From contig PKXQ01000079.1 in the NCBI GenBank assembly GCA_003132405.1, positions 58,309 to 122,308 of the forward strand: a stretch of 64,000 bases of DNA, written 5' to 3'. A program made the translations under genes and the position numbers. A model generated the notes under the pieces. The model was not told the origin of the DNA. It did no database searches and saw only the letters and a program-made list of their open reading frames with translations. Positions 1-8,453 of this stretch are shown here, one piece after another; the first letter of the stretch is position 1; every line of letters starts with the position of its first letter. The stretch comes from Acidobacteriaceae bacterium (GTDB lineage: Bacteria; Acidobacteriota; Terriglobia; Terriglobales; Acidobacteriaceae).

Positions 1-450
1 GCATTCCGGGGCAAGTTACTGGCTGGGGAAATGGGTGAAATCGTATCCTCAGCCTCCGAAGGTGGAAGCTAATCTGGGTTGAGCCATGCTCAATACCCTC
101 CTGTCTATAGCTCTCCACGCCAGCTCTGCCCGCGTTTGCTACCTTGGGAATGTCCACGAGCGAAACAGATTTTCACACTCTTTTCCGGTTCCGATGCTTA
201 CACGGGTTCGATCGGGCCCGAAAGTTGCCACCTTAACACAGCTAACTACCATCTTTTCATGGCAATAGCCGCCGCGCCATCCCTGGAGCAGGCTTGCAGG
301 CAACACGCCTTGGCCGCCGAAATCCCGGTAATCAAATTGCTGGGTTACGTATGGACCGATTCGCTTCTTTCTTGGCGAATGCCGAACTTCCAGGTTCGGC
401 AGAATCAATCGTCCACGGCATTGTTTGTTCCTTGCTCGACTGAGGTGGGG
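1..450. other. no clear gene; upstream region
   Basis: I see no convincing gene here. An open frame continues upstream of the small gene at 451 as far as a TTG at 79, but its translation is cysteine- and proline-rich with no recognisable domain, while the part after 451 looks like a normal protein. The segment may hold the 3' end of whatever precedes the window plus a promoter. No hairpin or recognisable RNA stood out. Confidence 0.35.
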
Positions 451-858
451 ATGGCTTACAAGGACATTTTTTGGATGGCGTGCGATTCGACCGATCAACT
501 GCGGGCTGAATACGGGCCGTTCCATACCCGCGAGGAAGCGGAGATCGAAGCGCGCAAACTGTACTTTCGATATCTGCTTCGATACGAGCACATCCTCGGG
601 CCTGACGAGGAGATTGAAGAAGTGCGCTGCATCTTCCTCGAACTGCAAGAGACACAGACGGCGCAGCGGCCGGATGTTACTTTTCACACACGCTGTGCCA
701 GTTGCGGCGAGGCGGCGGCGCACGAAAGACCGTGGCAGGCGGAAGTGTGGGCTGACATTCACGAATTCGAACATACTCGCCACAAAGTGCGGCTTTTCGA
801 ACATGCCCGCGGAGAAGGTTTGAAGGAGATCGGCGACTGGCGCGGCCACGCAGCCTAA
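451..858 (+). CDS. small conserved-looking hypothetical protein
   Basis: About 135 aa, not assigned to a family. The ATG at 451 follows a purine-rich GAGGTGGGG stretch, and the translation becomes protein-like from there (MAYKDIFWMACDSTDQL). The N-terminal half is acidic and looks helical, rich in Glu, Arg and Tyr. The second half has a CxxC pair (TRCASCGE) and several His residues, so a small metal-binding site is possible but not shown. The same frame stays open upstream to 79, so the true start is uncertain. It is convergent with the exported protein gene ending at 1090. No function is proposed. Confidence 0.5.
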   Translation: MAYKDIFWMACDSTDQLRAEYGPFHTREEAEIEARKLYFRYLLRYEHILGPDEEIEEVRCIFLELQETQTAQRPDVTFHTRCASCGEAAAHERPWQAEVWADIHEFEHTRHKVRLFEHARGEGLKEIGDWRGHAA

Positions 859-1036
859 CGATCGATCGGACGAGAGTCGGGAAGTTTCTGGAGCGACCAT
901 TCCTACGCAACATTTTATCTTTAGTCTAGCGATCACCCAGATGTGATGGGGGCAGATTCGTCCGGCGAGCAGGGTATGCTGAAAAATTGGCTTGGGAGCG
1001 GGGGCCTTCGCAATTGGGTGAGGACAGGGCTGTTAT

Positions 1037-1056
1037 CGCAGCGCTGAAGCGCTGCG
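1037..1056. repeat. perfect hairpin, REP-like or terminator
   Basis: Two 8-base arms, CGCAGCGC and GCGCTGCG, are separated by a TGAA loop and form a perfect stem. It lies between two convergent genes (ends at 858 and 1090). There is no T-run on either side, so a classical intrinsic terminator is doubtful. A small dispersed palindrome, or an mRNA 3'-end stabiliser serving both genes, is an alternative. Confidence 0.45.
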
Positions 1057-1089
1057 CCACCCAAAAGCAGGAACACTAGGCGCGTTTGC

Positions 1090-2133
1090 CTACGGCTTGG
1101 CGGCAGCATTATTCGCGAGCTTTGGGGTTAGCCGCTTGATGACAAATTCTTGAAACACATTGCCGATGGCGGTGGCTCCAATTCCGATGGCCGCGTTTTC
1201 GAAGGTTAGTCCTGCCCCATTTCGGTCCTGAGACGGGTAGTAGAGATTGGAAACGCCACCGGCGGCCAGGCTTCCTAGAATATTCGAGTAATTTACCTGC
1301 CACCGTCCGTTGTCGCCCTTGCAGATCAATGAATTGGCAATCGCGTATAGAAACCGTGACGGCGTGCTGCCGGTTCCCTTGTAGAAATAACGCGGGTCTT
1401 GTTTCAGCAGCGATGGCAGAATCGCGGCTCCGATGAGTGTGCCGGCAGTGGCGTCGGCATAGTTGGCGCCAAAACGTTTGGCGTAGCCTTGCGCGCCCTG
1501 GCCATATTCGGCGAAGTGATTTTGCGCCTGCTCGACTCCCGCGCTGCCCGCCACCATGACGAAGGTGAAGGGATCTTCCAAGGTCTTCCAGGCAAGATTG
1601 AATTTTTGCTTTGGACTGAGTGGAACGGCATGGGGGTCGTAGCTGACATAGAAGTTGGGCAGAACGCCGAGCACCCGTTGCTTTTCTTCAGCCTTGACCT
1701 GCTCTTCTGCCACCTCGGTCTGGGTAAGTGTGACCTCCAAATCAGCCGTATTGGTAGCGACGGCCAGCGCGGCCTCCGGGACCACATCGATTTCGCCGGA
1801 ATGCAGCAGGCCGGAGGATGTTAGGGTAGCGAAACCGGCTGAACTAATGGTGAGTTGGAATGGGCCCGGAGCTATTCCGGCGAAGGAAAACTGCCCGTCT
1901 CCGTCGGAGAGAACCTGCTGGTTAAGCGATTGATTTCCGCCCGGCCGAGTGAGCCTGATTTGCGCTCCGGCGATGACCGCTCCACTTTGATCTGCGACGA
2001 TTCCGCTGATGCTTCCGGACAGTTGCGGATCGGAGACAGGCATTGGCTCCGGGGTTTGCGATAAGCAGAATGACGTCCAACCCAAAGTGAAGAGTGCAAG
2101 AATCAGCGGTGCAGATTTGGATTGAAAGCCCAT
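1090..2133 (-). CDS. exported carboxypeptidase-regulatory-like domain protein
   Basis: About 347 aa. The start MGFQSKSAPLILALF gives a signal peptide ending near the CLSQT residues; a GTG nine codons earlier is also open. Residues about 45-115 form a carboxypeptidase-regulatory-like (CNA-B/transthyretin-type) beta sandwich, seen in the pattern GSISGIVADQSGAVIAGAQ followed by DGQFSFAGIAPGPFQLTI. The remaining 200 residues have no family I recognise; glycine- and alanine-rich stretches (GTLIGAAILPSLL, AAIGIGATAIGN) suggest membrane-associated hairpins or barrel-like strands. Regulatory-like domains on exported proteins are very common in Acidobacteria. Function unknown; cell-envelope location inferred. 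Confidence 0.75.
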   Translation of the reverse strand: MGFQSKSAPLILALFTLGWTSFCLSQTPEPMPVSDPQLSGSISGIVADQSGAVIAGAQIRLTRPGGNQSLNQQVLSDGDGQFSFAGIAPGPFQLTISSAGFATLTSSGLLHSGEIDVVPEAALAVATNTADLEVTLTQTEVAEEQVKAEEKQRVLGVLPNFYVSYDPHAVPLSPKQKFNLAWKTLEDPFTFVMVAGSAGVEQAQNHFAEYGQGAQGYAKRFGANYADATAGTLIGAAILPSLLKQDPRYFYKGTGSTPSRFLYAIANSLICKGDNGRWQVNYSNILGSLAAGGVSNLYYPSQDRNGAGLTFENAAIGIGATAIGNVFQEFVIKRLTPKLANNAAAKP

Positions 2134-2517
2134 GAATAACCTAACTCTATCTCTTTCCACACTTCGTCTTCAAATTACCGACGTGATCCGTTCCCGATCA
2201 GTGGCGCCGGAAACCGGAAGAATGCGGCAGGACTATTTGCCGCTTGTTACAGTTGAGTTGCTCGCCCGGGAAGTGTTTCTACAGATTTTGATGCTTGATA
2301 GAAGCGGATCAGTCACTTGCTGGAAGAGCGCTATGAGATTTCTTGACGGGTACAAGGATCTGGCCCGCAGGGGGAAATGCATGGCGAAGAGCGCGGCAAC
2401 CGTCACGCGACGGAAGGGAGATGAACGACATCGAAAGCGACAAAGCGCGAGGCGCGGAGGGTTCCGGCTGGCCGTGCCTTATACTTTAGAGAGCCGGAAT
2501 CGGTCCCGAAAAATCAG
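2134..2517. other. gap between divergent genes
   Basis: About 380 bases separate the exported protein gene (minus) from the MetE-like pseudogene (plus). An open frame from 2132 ends at 2521, touching the MetE-like start, but its translation is strongly basic and low in complexity, and it begins antisense to the neighbouring start region. I regard the segment as non-coding and presumably holding both promoters. No SAM or cobalamin riboswitch was recognised. Confidence 0.4.
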
Positions 2518-3583
2518 ATGAAGATTCCTACCGAACCTATTGGAAGCATGCCCCGGCCGCTGGAATTGATTGAGGCGATTGCCGCTGCGGGCAACTTTGC
2601 CGATCCTAAGTTGGACCCGCTTTACGAAGCGGCGACTCGCGACACAATCCAACAATTTGAGGCGACGGGTTCTCCGGTAATTACGGATGGGGAGCAGCGC
2701 AAGTATCACATTTTTTGGACTTATTCGGTGCATGGATTGGCCAATACGGCGCCCGACGGTTTTAAGATTCCGTTTTCCGCCGGACATGTGCGGCGCATGC
2801 CGCGACTGACAGCGGGGCCTTTTCGTTACAGAGTGTATGCCGACCGCTACGTTGAAGTCGCGAAGCGCTATGCGCACCTGCCGCTGAAGCAGGCAGTCAT
2901 ATCTCCTTCTGCGCTGAGCTTGATGTATCCGGCAGAAGATATTCCCGGTTACTCGCGGCAGGATTTCATCGATGATTTGCTGCGCGAGCACGAAACCGAG
3001 GTTCGGCGATGCTTTGAGAGGGATGCATAGAAAGTCCAAATTGATTTCACGGAAGGACGATTGGCGGTGAAGCTCGATCCGACGGGCGAACTGCTGAATA
3101 GTTTTATTGGTTTGAACAACCTGGCGCTGGCGCGATTTTCTACGGTTGAGCGGCAAAGCATCGGTGTGCACACTTGCCCGGGGTGGCGATCGGGATTCGA
3201 CGCATAGTGCTGACGTTGATTACGAGCAACTGGTGCCCAGCCTGTTTGAATTGCGCGTGGGGAATTTTTACATCGCGATGGCCGGGGAGAAGGATCGCAC
3301 GCGGGTGCCGAAGACAATTCGCCAATATCTCAAGCCGGAGCAGCGCGCGTTTGTAGGTGTGGTTTCGCCGATTGATCCGCGAGTGGATACGCCGGAGGAG
3401 GTTCGCGACCGGGTGCTCGAAGCGGCGAAGTATATTCCGCTCGAGCAACTGGGAACGACGGACGATTGCGGGTTTTCGCCGTTCAGCGACGATACATCGA
3501 CGACGCGCGAAACTGCATTTGCGAAGATTCGGGCGAGAGTGGAAGGCACGCGGCTGGCGGAAAAAATTCTGGGAAACGGGTGA
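2518..3583 (+). pseudogene. MetE-like cobalamin-independent methionine synthase II family gene, disrupted
   Basis: The restored product is about 354 aa and matches the short MetE C-terminal-like family (COG0620 type): MKIPTEPIGSMPRPLELI at the start, then KVQIDFTEGRLAVKLDP, GVHTCPGG, DRDSTHSADVDY and GTTDDCGFSPF near the end, which carry the usual metal-ligand His and Cys residues. Two lesions break it. An in-frame TAG lies at 3028-3030, after which the same frame continues the family sequence. About one extra base near 3184 (GGGTGGCGAT) then shifts the frame by +1 to the natural end at 3583. The stop overlaps the ATG of the following kinase by one base, so the pair was probably translationally coupled. 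Two independent lesions suggest a real pseudogene, although consensus errors in an assembly could produce the same picture. Confidence 0.8.
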
Positions 3584-4875
3584 TGGACGAAAACGAAGAA
3601 AAATTGTTGCGTTTGGTCGCGCTGCAAAATGCGCAGGCGGTGCTTCTCGCGCGAGATCGGGCGGAGCATGAGCTGATTGCGACGAACGAGGCGTTGGAAC
3701 GCAAGACGGCGGAGCTGGCCGAGCAGCGCGAATCTTTTCGCGTCACGCTCGCGAGTATCGGCGACGCGGTTATCACCACAGATACCCAAGCTAAAATCAC
3801 GTTCTTAAATCCCGTGGCCGAGGCCATGACGGGGTGGAAATCGGACGAGGCCATTGGCCAACCCCTCGAGAAAGTGTTCAACATTATTAACGAGCAGACC
3901 CGGCAGCCCGCGCCGAATCCGGTGAGCCGGGTGTTGCGCGAGGGAGTGGTGGTTGGACTCGCCAACCACACCGCATTGATTGGCCGCGATGGGAAGGAAA
4001 CGGCGATTGATGACAGTGCGGCGCCGATCCGAGCCGAAACCGGGAAAATTTCCGGCGTGGTGATGGTGTTTCACGATGTGACCGAGCAGCGAAAGGCGGA
4101 GAACGCGCTGCGACAATCCAATCAGTTGTTGAGCGAGGTGCGGGACGAGCTTGAGAAGCGGGTGCAGGAACGCACGACGGAACTCGAAACGGCGAATGAG
4201 AGTTTACGCGATCTTTCGGCGCGTTTGCTGCATCTGCAGGATGAAGAACGCCGGCGCCTGGCGCGCGAACTGCACGACAGCGTGGGCCAGATACTTGCCG
4301 CCATCGGCATGAATATTGCCGTAGTTCAGTCTCAGTCGCACAAGCTGGATTCGTTTGGGGCGAGAGCAGTTTCGGAGAATGCGCAACTGGTCGACCAGGT
4401 TTCGCGGGAAATTCGTACCATCTCTCATCTGCTTCACCCTCCGCTGCTTGAAGTGGCCGGGCTAGTTTCGGCGTTACGGTGGTATGTGGATGGCTTTTCA
4501 GAACGCAGCAAGATCAAAGTCGATCTGGAAGTGCCGGCGGATTTTGGACGGTTGCCAAACGATGCGGAACTGGCCATCTTCCGCATCGTGCAGGAGTGTT
4601 TGACCAACGTCCATCGTCACTCGGGAAGCGCAACGGCGGCGATACTGATCCGGCAGGAAGACGGCCAGCTGACGGTGCAAGTTAGGGATAGCGGGAAGGG
4701 CCTACCGTCGAAGAAACAGCGGGAGCTAATCGAATCGAACCGGGGCGGGGTGGGATTTGGGGGCATGCGGGAGCGGCTGCGGCAGCTCGGCGGCGCTCTG
4801 GAGATACAATCCGAGGGCGAGGGGACGGTAGTGAGCGTGACCCTCAACGTGCAAAGCGCGCCTACTGATGGGTAG
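3583..4875 (+). CDS. PAS-domain sensor histidine kinase (HisKA_3/NarL-type)
   Basis: 430 aa. The ATG at 3583 shares its A with the stop of the preceding pseudogene; the open frame to 3466 is an overlap and is not used. Domains in order: a short N-terminal helix; a PAS domain at about 46-170 (SIGDAVITTD, then HDVTEQRKAEN as PAC end); a coiled coil to about 205; a HisKA_3 dimerisation domain with the phosphoacceptor in RELHDSVGQ (His231); and a HATPase domain with an N box (QECLTNVHRHSGSA), a G1 motif (DSGKG) and a G2-like GGVGFGGMRERL. No transmembrane segment is visible, so it is probably cytoplasmic. HisKA_3 kinases normally pair with LuxR/NarL-type response regulators; none is adjacent. The signal and its link to the MetE-like gene are unknown. 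Confidence 0.9.
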   Translation: MDENEEKLLRLVALQNAQAVLLARDRAEHELIATNEALERKTAELAEQRESFRVTLASIGDAVITTDTQAKITFLNPVAEAMTGWKSDEAIGQPLEKVFNIINEQTRQPAPNPVSRVLREGVVVGLANHTALIGRDGKETAIDDSAAPIRAETGKISGVVMVFHDVTEQRKAENALRQSNQLLSEVRDELEKRVQERTTELETANESLRDLSARLLHLQDEERRRLARELHDSVGQILAAIGMNIAVVQSQSHKLDSFGARAVSENAQLVDQVSREIRTISHLLHPPLLEVAGLVSALRWYVDGFSERSKIKVDLEVPADFGRLPNDAELAIFRIVQECLTNVHRHSGSATAAILIRQEDGQLTVQVRDSGKGLPSKKQRELIESNRGGVGFGGMRERLRQLGGALEIQSEGEGTVVSVTLNVQSAPTDG

Positions 4876-4911
4876 CTGCCCCCCGGTATTTCTGCGAGAA
4901 GAGAGCGAATT

Positions 4912-5652
4912 TCAGCGCGATAGTTTGGCGGCGGCGGGCTCGTCGAGCATCCACAACAATTTTCCGTCGGAGGGCTGAACTCTTTGCGAGGGCAGCGGCG
5001 GGGTGCTCTTGCCTTCGAGAACTTGATGGAGCATTTCGGCCTTGTCCGCGCCATTGGCGAGAAACATTATTTCGGCAGCGCGATTGAGCACGGGGAAAGT
5101 AAAAGTGATGCGGTGAGTTTTGAATTTCTCTACCCAATTGGCGACGACGAGCCGCGATTTTTCCTCTAGCGCCGCGGAATCGGGGAAGAGAGAAGCGGTG
5201 TGACCGTCGGGCCCCATGCCGAGCAGGATGAGGTCGAAGCGCGGGAATTCGTTGGGCTTGAGTTCGAAGAATTTGCGAAGCTGAGATTCGTAATTCGCGG
5301 CCGCAGCGGCGGCATCGGGATTTTCGGCGGGCACACGAAAGACATTTTCTGACGGAATTGTGATCTTGGAGAGCAACGATTCCTGCACCATCCGGTAATT
5401 GCTTTCGGCGTCGGTCGGCGGGACGTGGCGTTCGTCGCCGAAGAACATGAAGACGCGGTTCCAGGCAAAGGTGGCGTAATTCGCAGCGAGCAGAGAGTAG
5501 AGAGCCTTGGGCGTGGAGCCGCCCGAAAGAGCGACGGTGAAGCGTCCCTGGGCGCCGATGGCGGTGCGGGCAATGCGGACGAATTCCTCGGCAGCGGCGT
5601 GGTAAAGGTCGGCGGCAGTGGCAAGGACTTCGATGGATCGAGTCGGCGGCAT
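4912..5652 (-). CDS. pgl: 6-phosphogluconolactonase
   Basis: 246 aa from the ATG giving MPPTRSIEVLATAADLY; the open frame extends 33 codons further through an AT-rich repeated stretch, which I exclude. It hydrolyses 6-phosphoglucono-1,5-lactone to 6-phosphogluconate in the cytoplasm. SugE/DevB-type family motifs are present: ALSGGSTPKALYSLL, GDERHVPPTDAESNY and LGMGPDGHTASLFP. Length is typical. It is the last gene of the minus-strand pentose-phosphate run, 106 bases after zwf. No Shine-Dalgarno sequence is visible before the chosen start, and the region just upstream is AT-rich and repetitive. Confidence 0.9.
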   Translation of the reverse strand: MPPTRSIEVLATAADLYHAAAEEFVRIARTAIGAQGRFTVALSGGSTPKALYSLLAANYATFAWNRVFMFFGDERHVPPTDAESNYRMVQESLLSKITIPSENVFRVPAENPDAAAAAANYESQLRKFFELKPNEFPRFDLILLGMGPDGHTASLFPDSAALEEKSRLVVANWVEKFKTHRITFTFPVLNRAAEIMFLANGADKAEMLHQVLEGKSTPPLPSQRVQPSDGKLLWMLDEPAAAKLSR

Positions 5653-5758
5653 GAAATTTTGTAATTTGGGAATTTCGTAATTTTGTAATTTAATCCACGC
5701 AACCTTCAAGACCAAATGCAAATTACAAATTAACCGATTGCCGCACTGCACAATCTTT

Positions 5759-7294
5759 TTACTTCTCGAAATTTCTCCAGCGACGGCCGTCGCGTTCCAT
5801 TAATTCCTCGGACTCTTTCGGCCCCCAGGTTCCGGCGGGATAGTTGGGGAAATTGCGTGGCGGCAGCGCCTTCCACACGTCGAGCACGGGATTGACGATG
5901 CTCCAACCGGCCTCGACCATATCGGCGCGCTGGAAGAGTGTGGCGTCACCGGTCATGCAGTCATGCAGCAGGCGTTCGTAGCCGGTGCTGGGGGTTTCGC
6001 CGAAATAGTCGGCGTAGTCGAAGTCCATATTCACTTCGCCGAGTTGCATGGCAGCGCCAGGAGTTTTGGCGGCGAAGCGCAGCGAGATGCCTTCTTCCGG
6101 CTGGATGTGCAGCACCAGTTGATTGGGCATCATGTTTTCGACTTGAGTTTCGCGGAAGAGCATGAAGGGTGCGCGCCGGAATTGGATCACGACATGAGTG
6201 TTGCGGCCGGGCAGACGCTTGCCGGTGCGCAGATAGAAGGGAACGCCCGCCCAGCGCCAGTTATCGATCAAGAGGCGCATGGCAACAAAGGTTTCGGTGC
6301 GCGAGTCGGGAGGCACGCCCTCTTCGGAGCGGTAGGCGGGGACGCGCTCGTTGTCCATCGTGCCATCGCCATATTGGCCGCGAACGGTTTTGCTGAGCAC
6401 ATCTTCATTGCTGAAGGGCTGGACGGCGTGCAGAATCTTGGCTTGCTCATCGCGGACCGCGTTCGCTTCGAATGAGATCGGCGGCTCCATGGCGGTGAGC
6501 GTGATGAGCTGCATGATGTGGTTGGGCACCATGTCGCGCAGGGCGCCAGCGGTGTCATAGTAGTCGCCACGTTTTTCGACGCCTACTGTTTCAGCGACCG
6601 AAATCTGCACGTGATCGATGTAGCGGCGGTTCCAGATGGGCTCAAAGATACCGTTAGCGAAACGCAGCGCCATGATGTTCTGGACCGTCTCTTTGCCGAG
6701 GTAATGATCGATGCGGTAGATCTGGCACTCGGACGCGACTTTCAGGAGTTGCTGGTTCAGCGCCTTGGCGGAATCGAGGTCGTGGCCAAAAGGCTTTTCG
6801 ATGATGACGCGGCGCCAGTGGCTGTTCTCTTCTTTCATGAGGCCGACGTTGGCGAGCCGTTCGACTACATCGCCGAAATATTTGGGCGCGGTCGCCATGT
6901 AAAAGAAATAGTTGCCATGCGAATTGTGCTCGTGGTCGACCTTGGCGAGCGTTTCTTTCAGCTTGTCGTAAGTCGCGGGATCGTCGAAATTTCCGCTGAC
7001 GTAACTGATGCGGCGGACAAACCATTCCCAGAGATCGGCGTCGACCGTACCGGTGGCGAATTGTTTGAAGTCTTCGGTCACTTTTTTGCGCGCATCCTCA
7101 TCGCTCATAGCGTTGCGGCCGACGCCGATGACGGCAAACTCGCGCGACAGCAGTTGCTGGCTGGCGAGATTGTAGAGAGCGGGAATGAGTTTGCGGCGCG
7201 TGAGGTCTCCGGTGAAGCCGAAGATCACCATGACGCAGGGATCGGCGGTGCGGCCGACGCGCGGTTTAGCGGGCAGAACTTCTGTCTGAGCCAT
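5759..7294 (-). CDS. zwf: glucose-6-phosphate 1-dehydrogenase
   Basis: 511 aa, normal for the family. It oxidises glucose-6-phosphate to 6-phosphogluconolactone with NAD(P)+. The N-terminal Rossmann nucleotide site is [17 protein letters not shown] (about 25-41). EKPFGHD (166-172) and the substrate-binding RIDHYLGKE (194-202) are intact. The start has a good ribosome site (GAGGG, six bases before ATG). It sits between gnd and pgl in the pentose-phosphate gene run. Confidence 0.96.
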   Translation of the reverse strand: MAQTEVLPAKPRVGRTADPCVMVIFGFTGDLTRRKLIPALYNLASQQLLSREFAVIGVGRNAMSDEDARKKVTEDFKQFATGTVDADLWEWFVRRISYVSGNFDDPATYDKLKETLAKVDHEHNSHGNYFFYMATAPKYFGDVVERLANVGLMKEENSHWRRVIIEKPFGHDLDSAKALNQQLLKVASECQIYRIDHYLGKETVQNIMALRFANGIFEPIWNRRYIDHVQISVAETVGVEKRGDYYDTAGALRDMVPNHIMQLITLTAMEPPISFEANAVRDEQAKILHAVQPFSNEDVLSKTVRGQYGDGTMDNERVPAYRSEEGVPPDSRTETFVAMRLLIDNWRWAGVPFYLRTGKRLPGRNTHVVIQFRRAPFMLFRETQVENMMPNQLVLHIQPEEGISLRFAAKTPGAAMQLGEVNMDFDYADYFGETPSTGYERLLHDCMTGDATLFQRADMVEAGWSIVNPVLDVWKALPPRNFPNYPAGTWGPKESEELMERDGRRWRNFEK

Positions 7295-7379
7295 TATTTC
7301 CCTCGGGTGATAATGCGCTACGGGCTTCGAGCCACGAGCTTAGGGCCATATGATTCGAATCACCAGAAACAGTTTAACC

Positions 7380-7407
7380 GCTGATCGCTGATTGGTGATC
7401 GCTGCTC
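7380..7407. repeat. tandem degenerate heptamers
   Basis: Four consecutive 7-base units: GCTGATC, GCTGATT, GGTGATC and GCTGCTC. They lie in the 127-base gap between gnd and zwf. The unit differs from those in other gaps of this window, but the seven-base period recurs. Confidence 0.6.
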
Positions 7408-7421
7408 GGAGCTTGGGGCGT

Positions 7422-8417
7422 TTACTTTTTTGCCGGCGGTTTTAGCTCAATGTGACCGCCAAACTTTTGGCGCATGGCGGAGAGCATCTTCTCCGCGAAA
7501 GTGTGATCCTGGCGCGAACGGAAGCGCGTGTAGAGAGCGGCGGTCAATACCTCGGCCGGCACGGCTTCTTCGAGCGCCGCCTGGATCGTCCAACGGCCTT
7601 CGCCAGAATCCTGCACGAAACCGCTGTATTCGGAAAGTGTAGGATTTTCGACGAGCGCCATCGCAGTCAAATCGAGCAGCCACGAACTCACCACGCTGCC
7701 GCGCCGCCAGACTTCGGCGATATCGGGCAAGTTGAGATTGTAGCGGATGTCTTCGGGAAGATCTTTGCTGGTCGCATTCTTGAAAATGTCGAAGCCCTCG
7801 GCGTAGGCCTGCATCATTCCATACTCGATGCCGTTGTGAACCATTTTTACGAAATGCCCGGAGCCGGAGGGACCGCAGTGGATGTAGCCTTCTTCGGAGG
7901 TGCCCGGGTCAGGCATTTTCTCGCGTCCAGCCGTGCGCGGAATGTCGCCGCGGCCGGGGGCTAGCGTTTTAAAGATCGGGTCGAGGCGCTGGACGGCCTC
8001 ATTCGGCCCGCCGATCATCATGCAGTATCCGCGCTCGAGTCCCCAGACACCGCCGCTGGTGCCAACGTCGATATAGTGGACACCTTTGGCGGCGCAGATT
8101 TTGGAGCGGCGCACGTCATCTTTGAAATAAGAGTTGCCGCCATCGATGATGGTGTCTCCGGACTGCATGGCTTTGAGCAGCGCCTCAACGGTTTTTTCCG
8201 TGGGGTCGCCGGAGGGAACCATGACCCATGCGGCGCGTGGAGCGGTCAACTTGCTGACCAGGTCGTCGAGTGAAGAGGAAGCGGTCGCGCCTTCGCCGGC
8301 CAGACCCTTGACGGCGTCGGGACTGAGATCGGAAACGACCAGTTTGTGGCCGCCGCGCATCAGGCGGCGCGTCATGTTGGCGCCCATGCGCCCTAGACCC
8401 ACCATTCCGAGTTGCAT
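7422..8417 (-). CDS. gnd: 6-phosphogluconate dehydrogenase (decarboxylating), short form
   Basis: 331 aa, matching the shorter bacterial 6PGDH class (often called GndA/YqeC type), not the 470-residue enterobacterial class. It decarboxylates 6-phosphogluconate to ribulose-5-phosphate with reduction of NAD(P)+. Visible features are the N-terminal dinucleotide fold [39 protein letters not shown], and the active-site region [19 protein letters not shown] with catalytic Lys and Asn. The start has an AAGGAG site. The short class frequently prefers NAD+, but cofactor choice cannot be settled by eye. It lies 36 bases after tal-pgi and 127 before zwf. Confidence 0.95.
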   Translation of the reverse strand: MQLGMVGLGRMGANMTRRLMRGGHKLVVSDLSPDAVKGLAGEGATASSSLDDLVSKLTAPRAAWVMVPSGDPTEKTVEALLKAMQSGDTIIDGGNSYFKDDVRRSKICAAKGVHYIDVGTSGGVWGLERGYCMMIGGPNEAVQRLDPIFKTLAPGRGDIPRTAGREKMPDPGTSEEGYIHCGPSGSGHFVKMVHNGIEYGMMQAYAEGFDIFKNATSKDLPEDIRYNLNLPDIAEVWRRGSVVSSWLLDLTAMALVENPTLSEYSGFVQDSGEGRWTIQAALEEAVPAEVLTAALYTRFRSRQDHTFAEKMLSAMRQKFGGHIELKPPAKK

Positions 8418-8453
8418 TCGTGCTCCTTAAAAATGTTTGGGCGACTGGTGAAA

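Noticed and set aside
79..450. Upstream extension of the first small gene
   Set aside because: Composition is unlike a folded protein, and a good ATG exists at 451.
2132..2521. Open frame of 129 codons ending at the MetE-like start
   Set aside because: The stop overlaps the next ATG, which is suggestive, but the translation is very basic and low in complexity and it starts antisense to the exported protein gene's start.
3028..3030. TAG in the MetE-like gene as a recoded codon (pyrrolysine or readthrough)
   Set aside because: A separate frameshift lies 150 bases downstream, so decay or sequencing error is simpler; no pyl genes seen.
6518..7384. Long open frame opposite zwf
   Set aside because: Antisense to a well-supported enzyme gene; long opposite-strand frames are expected at this GC content and codon bias.
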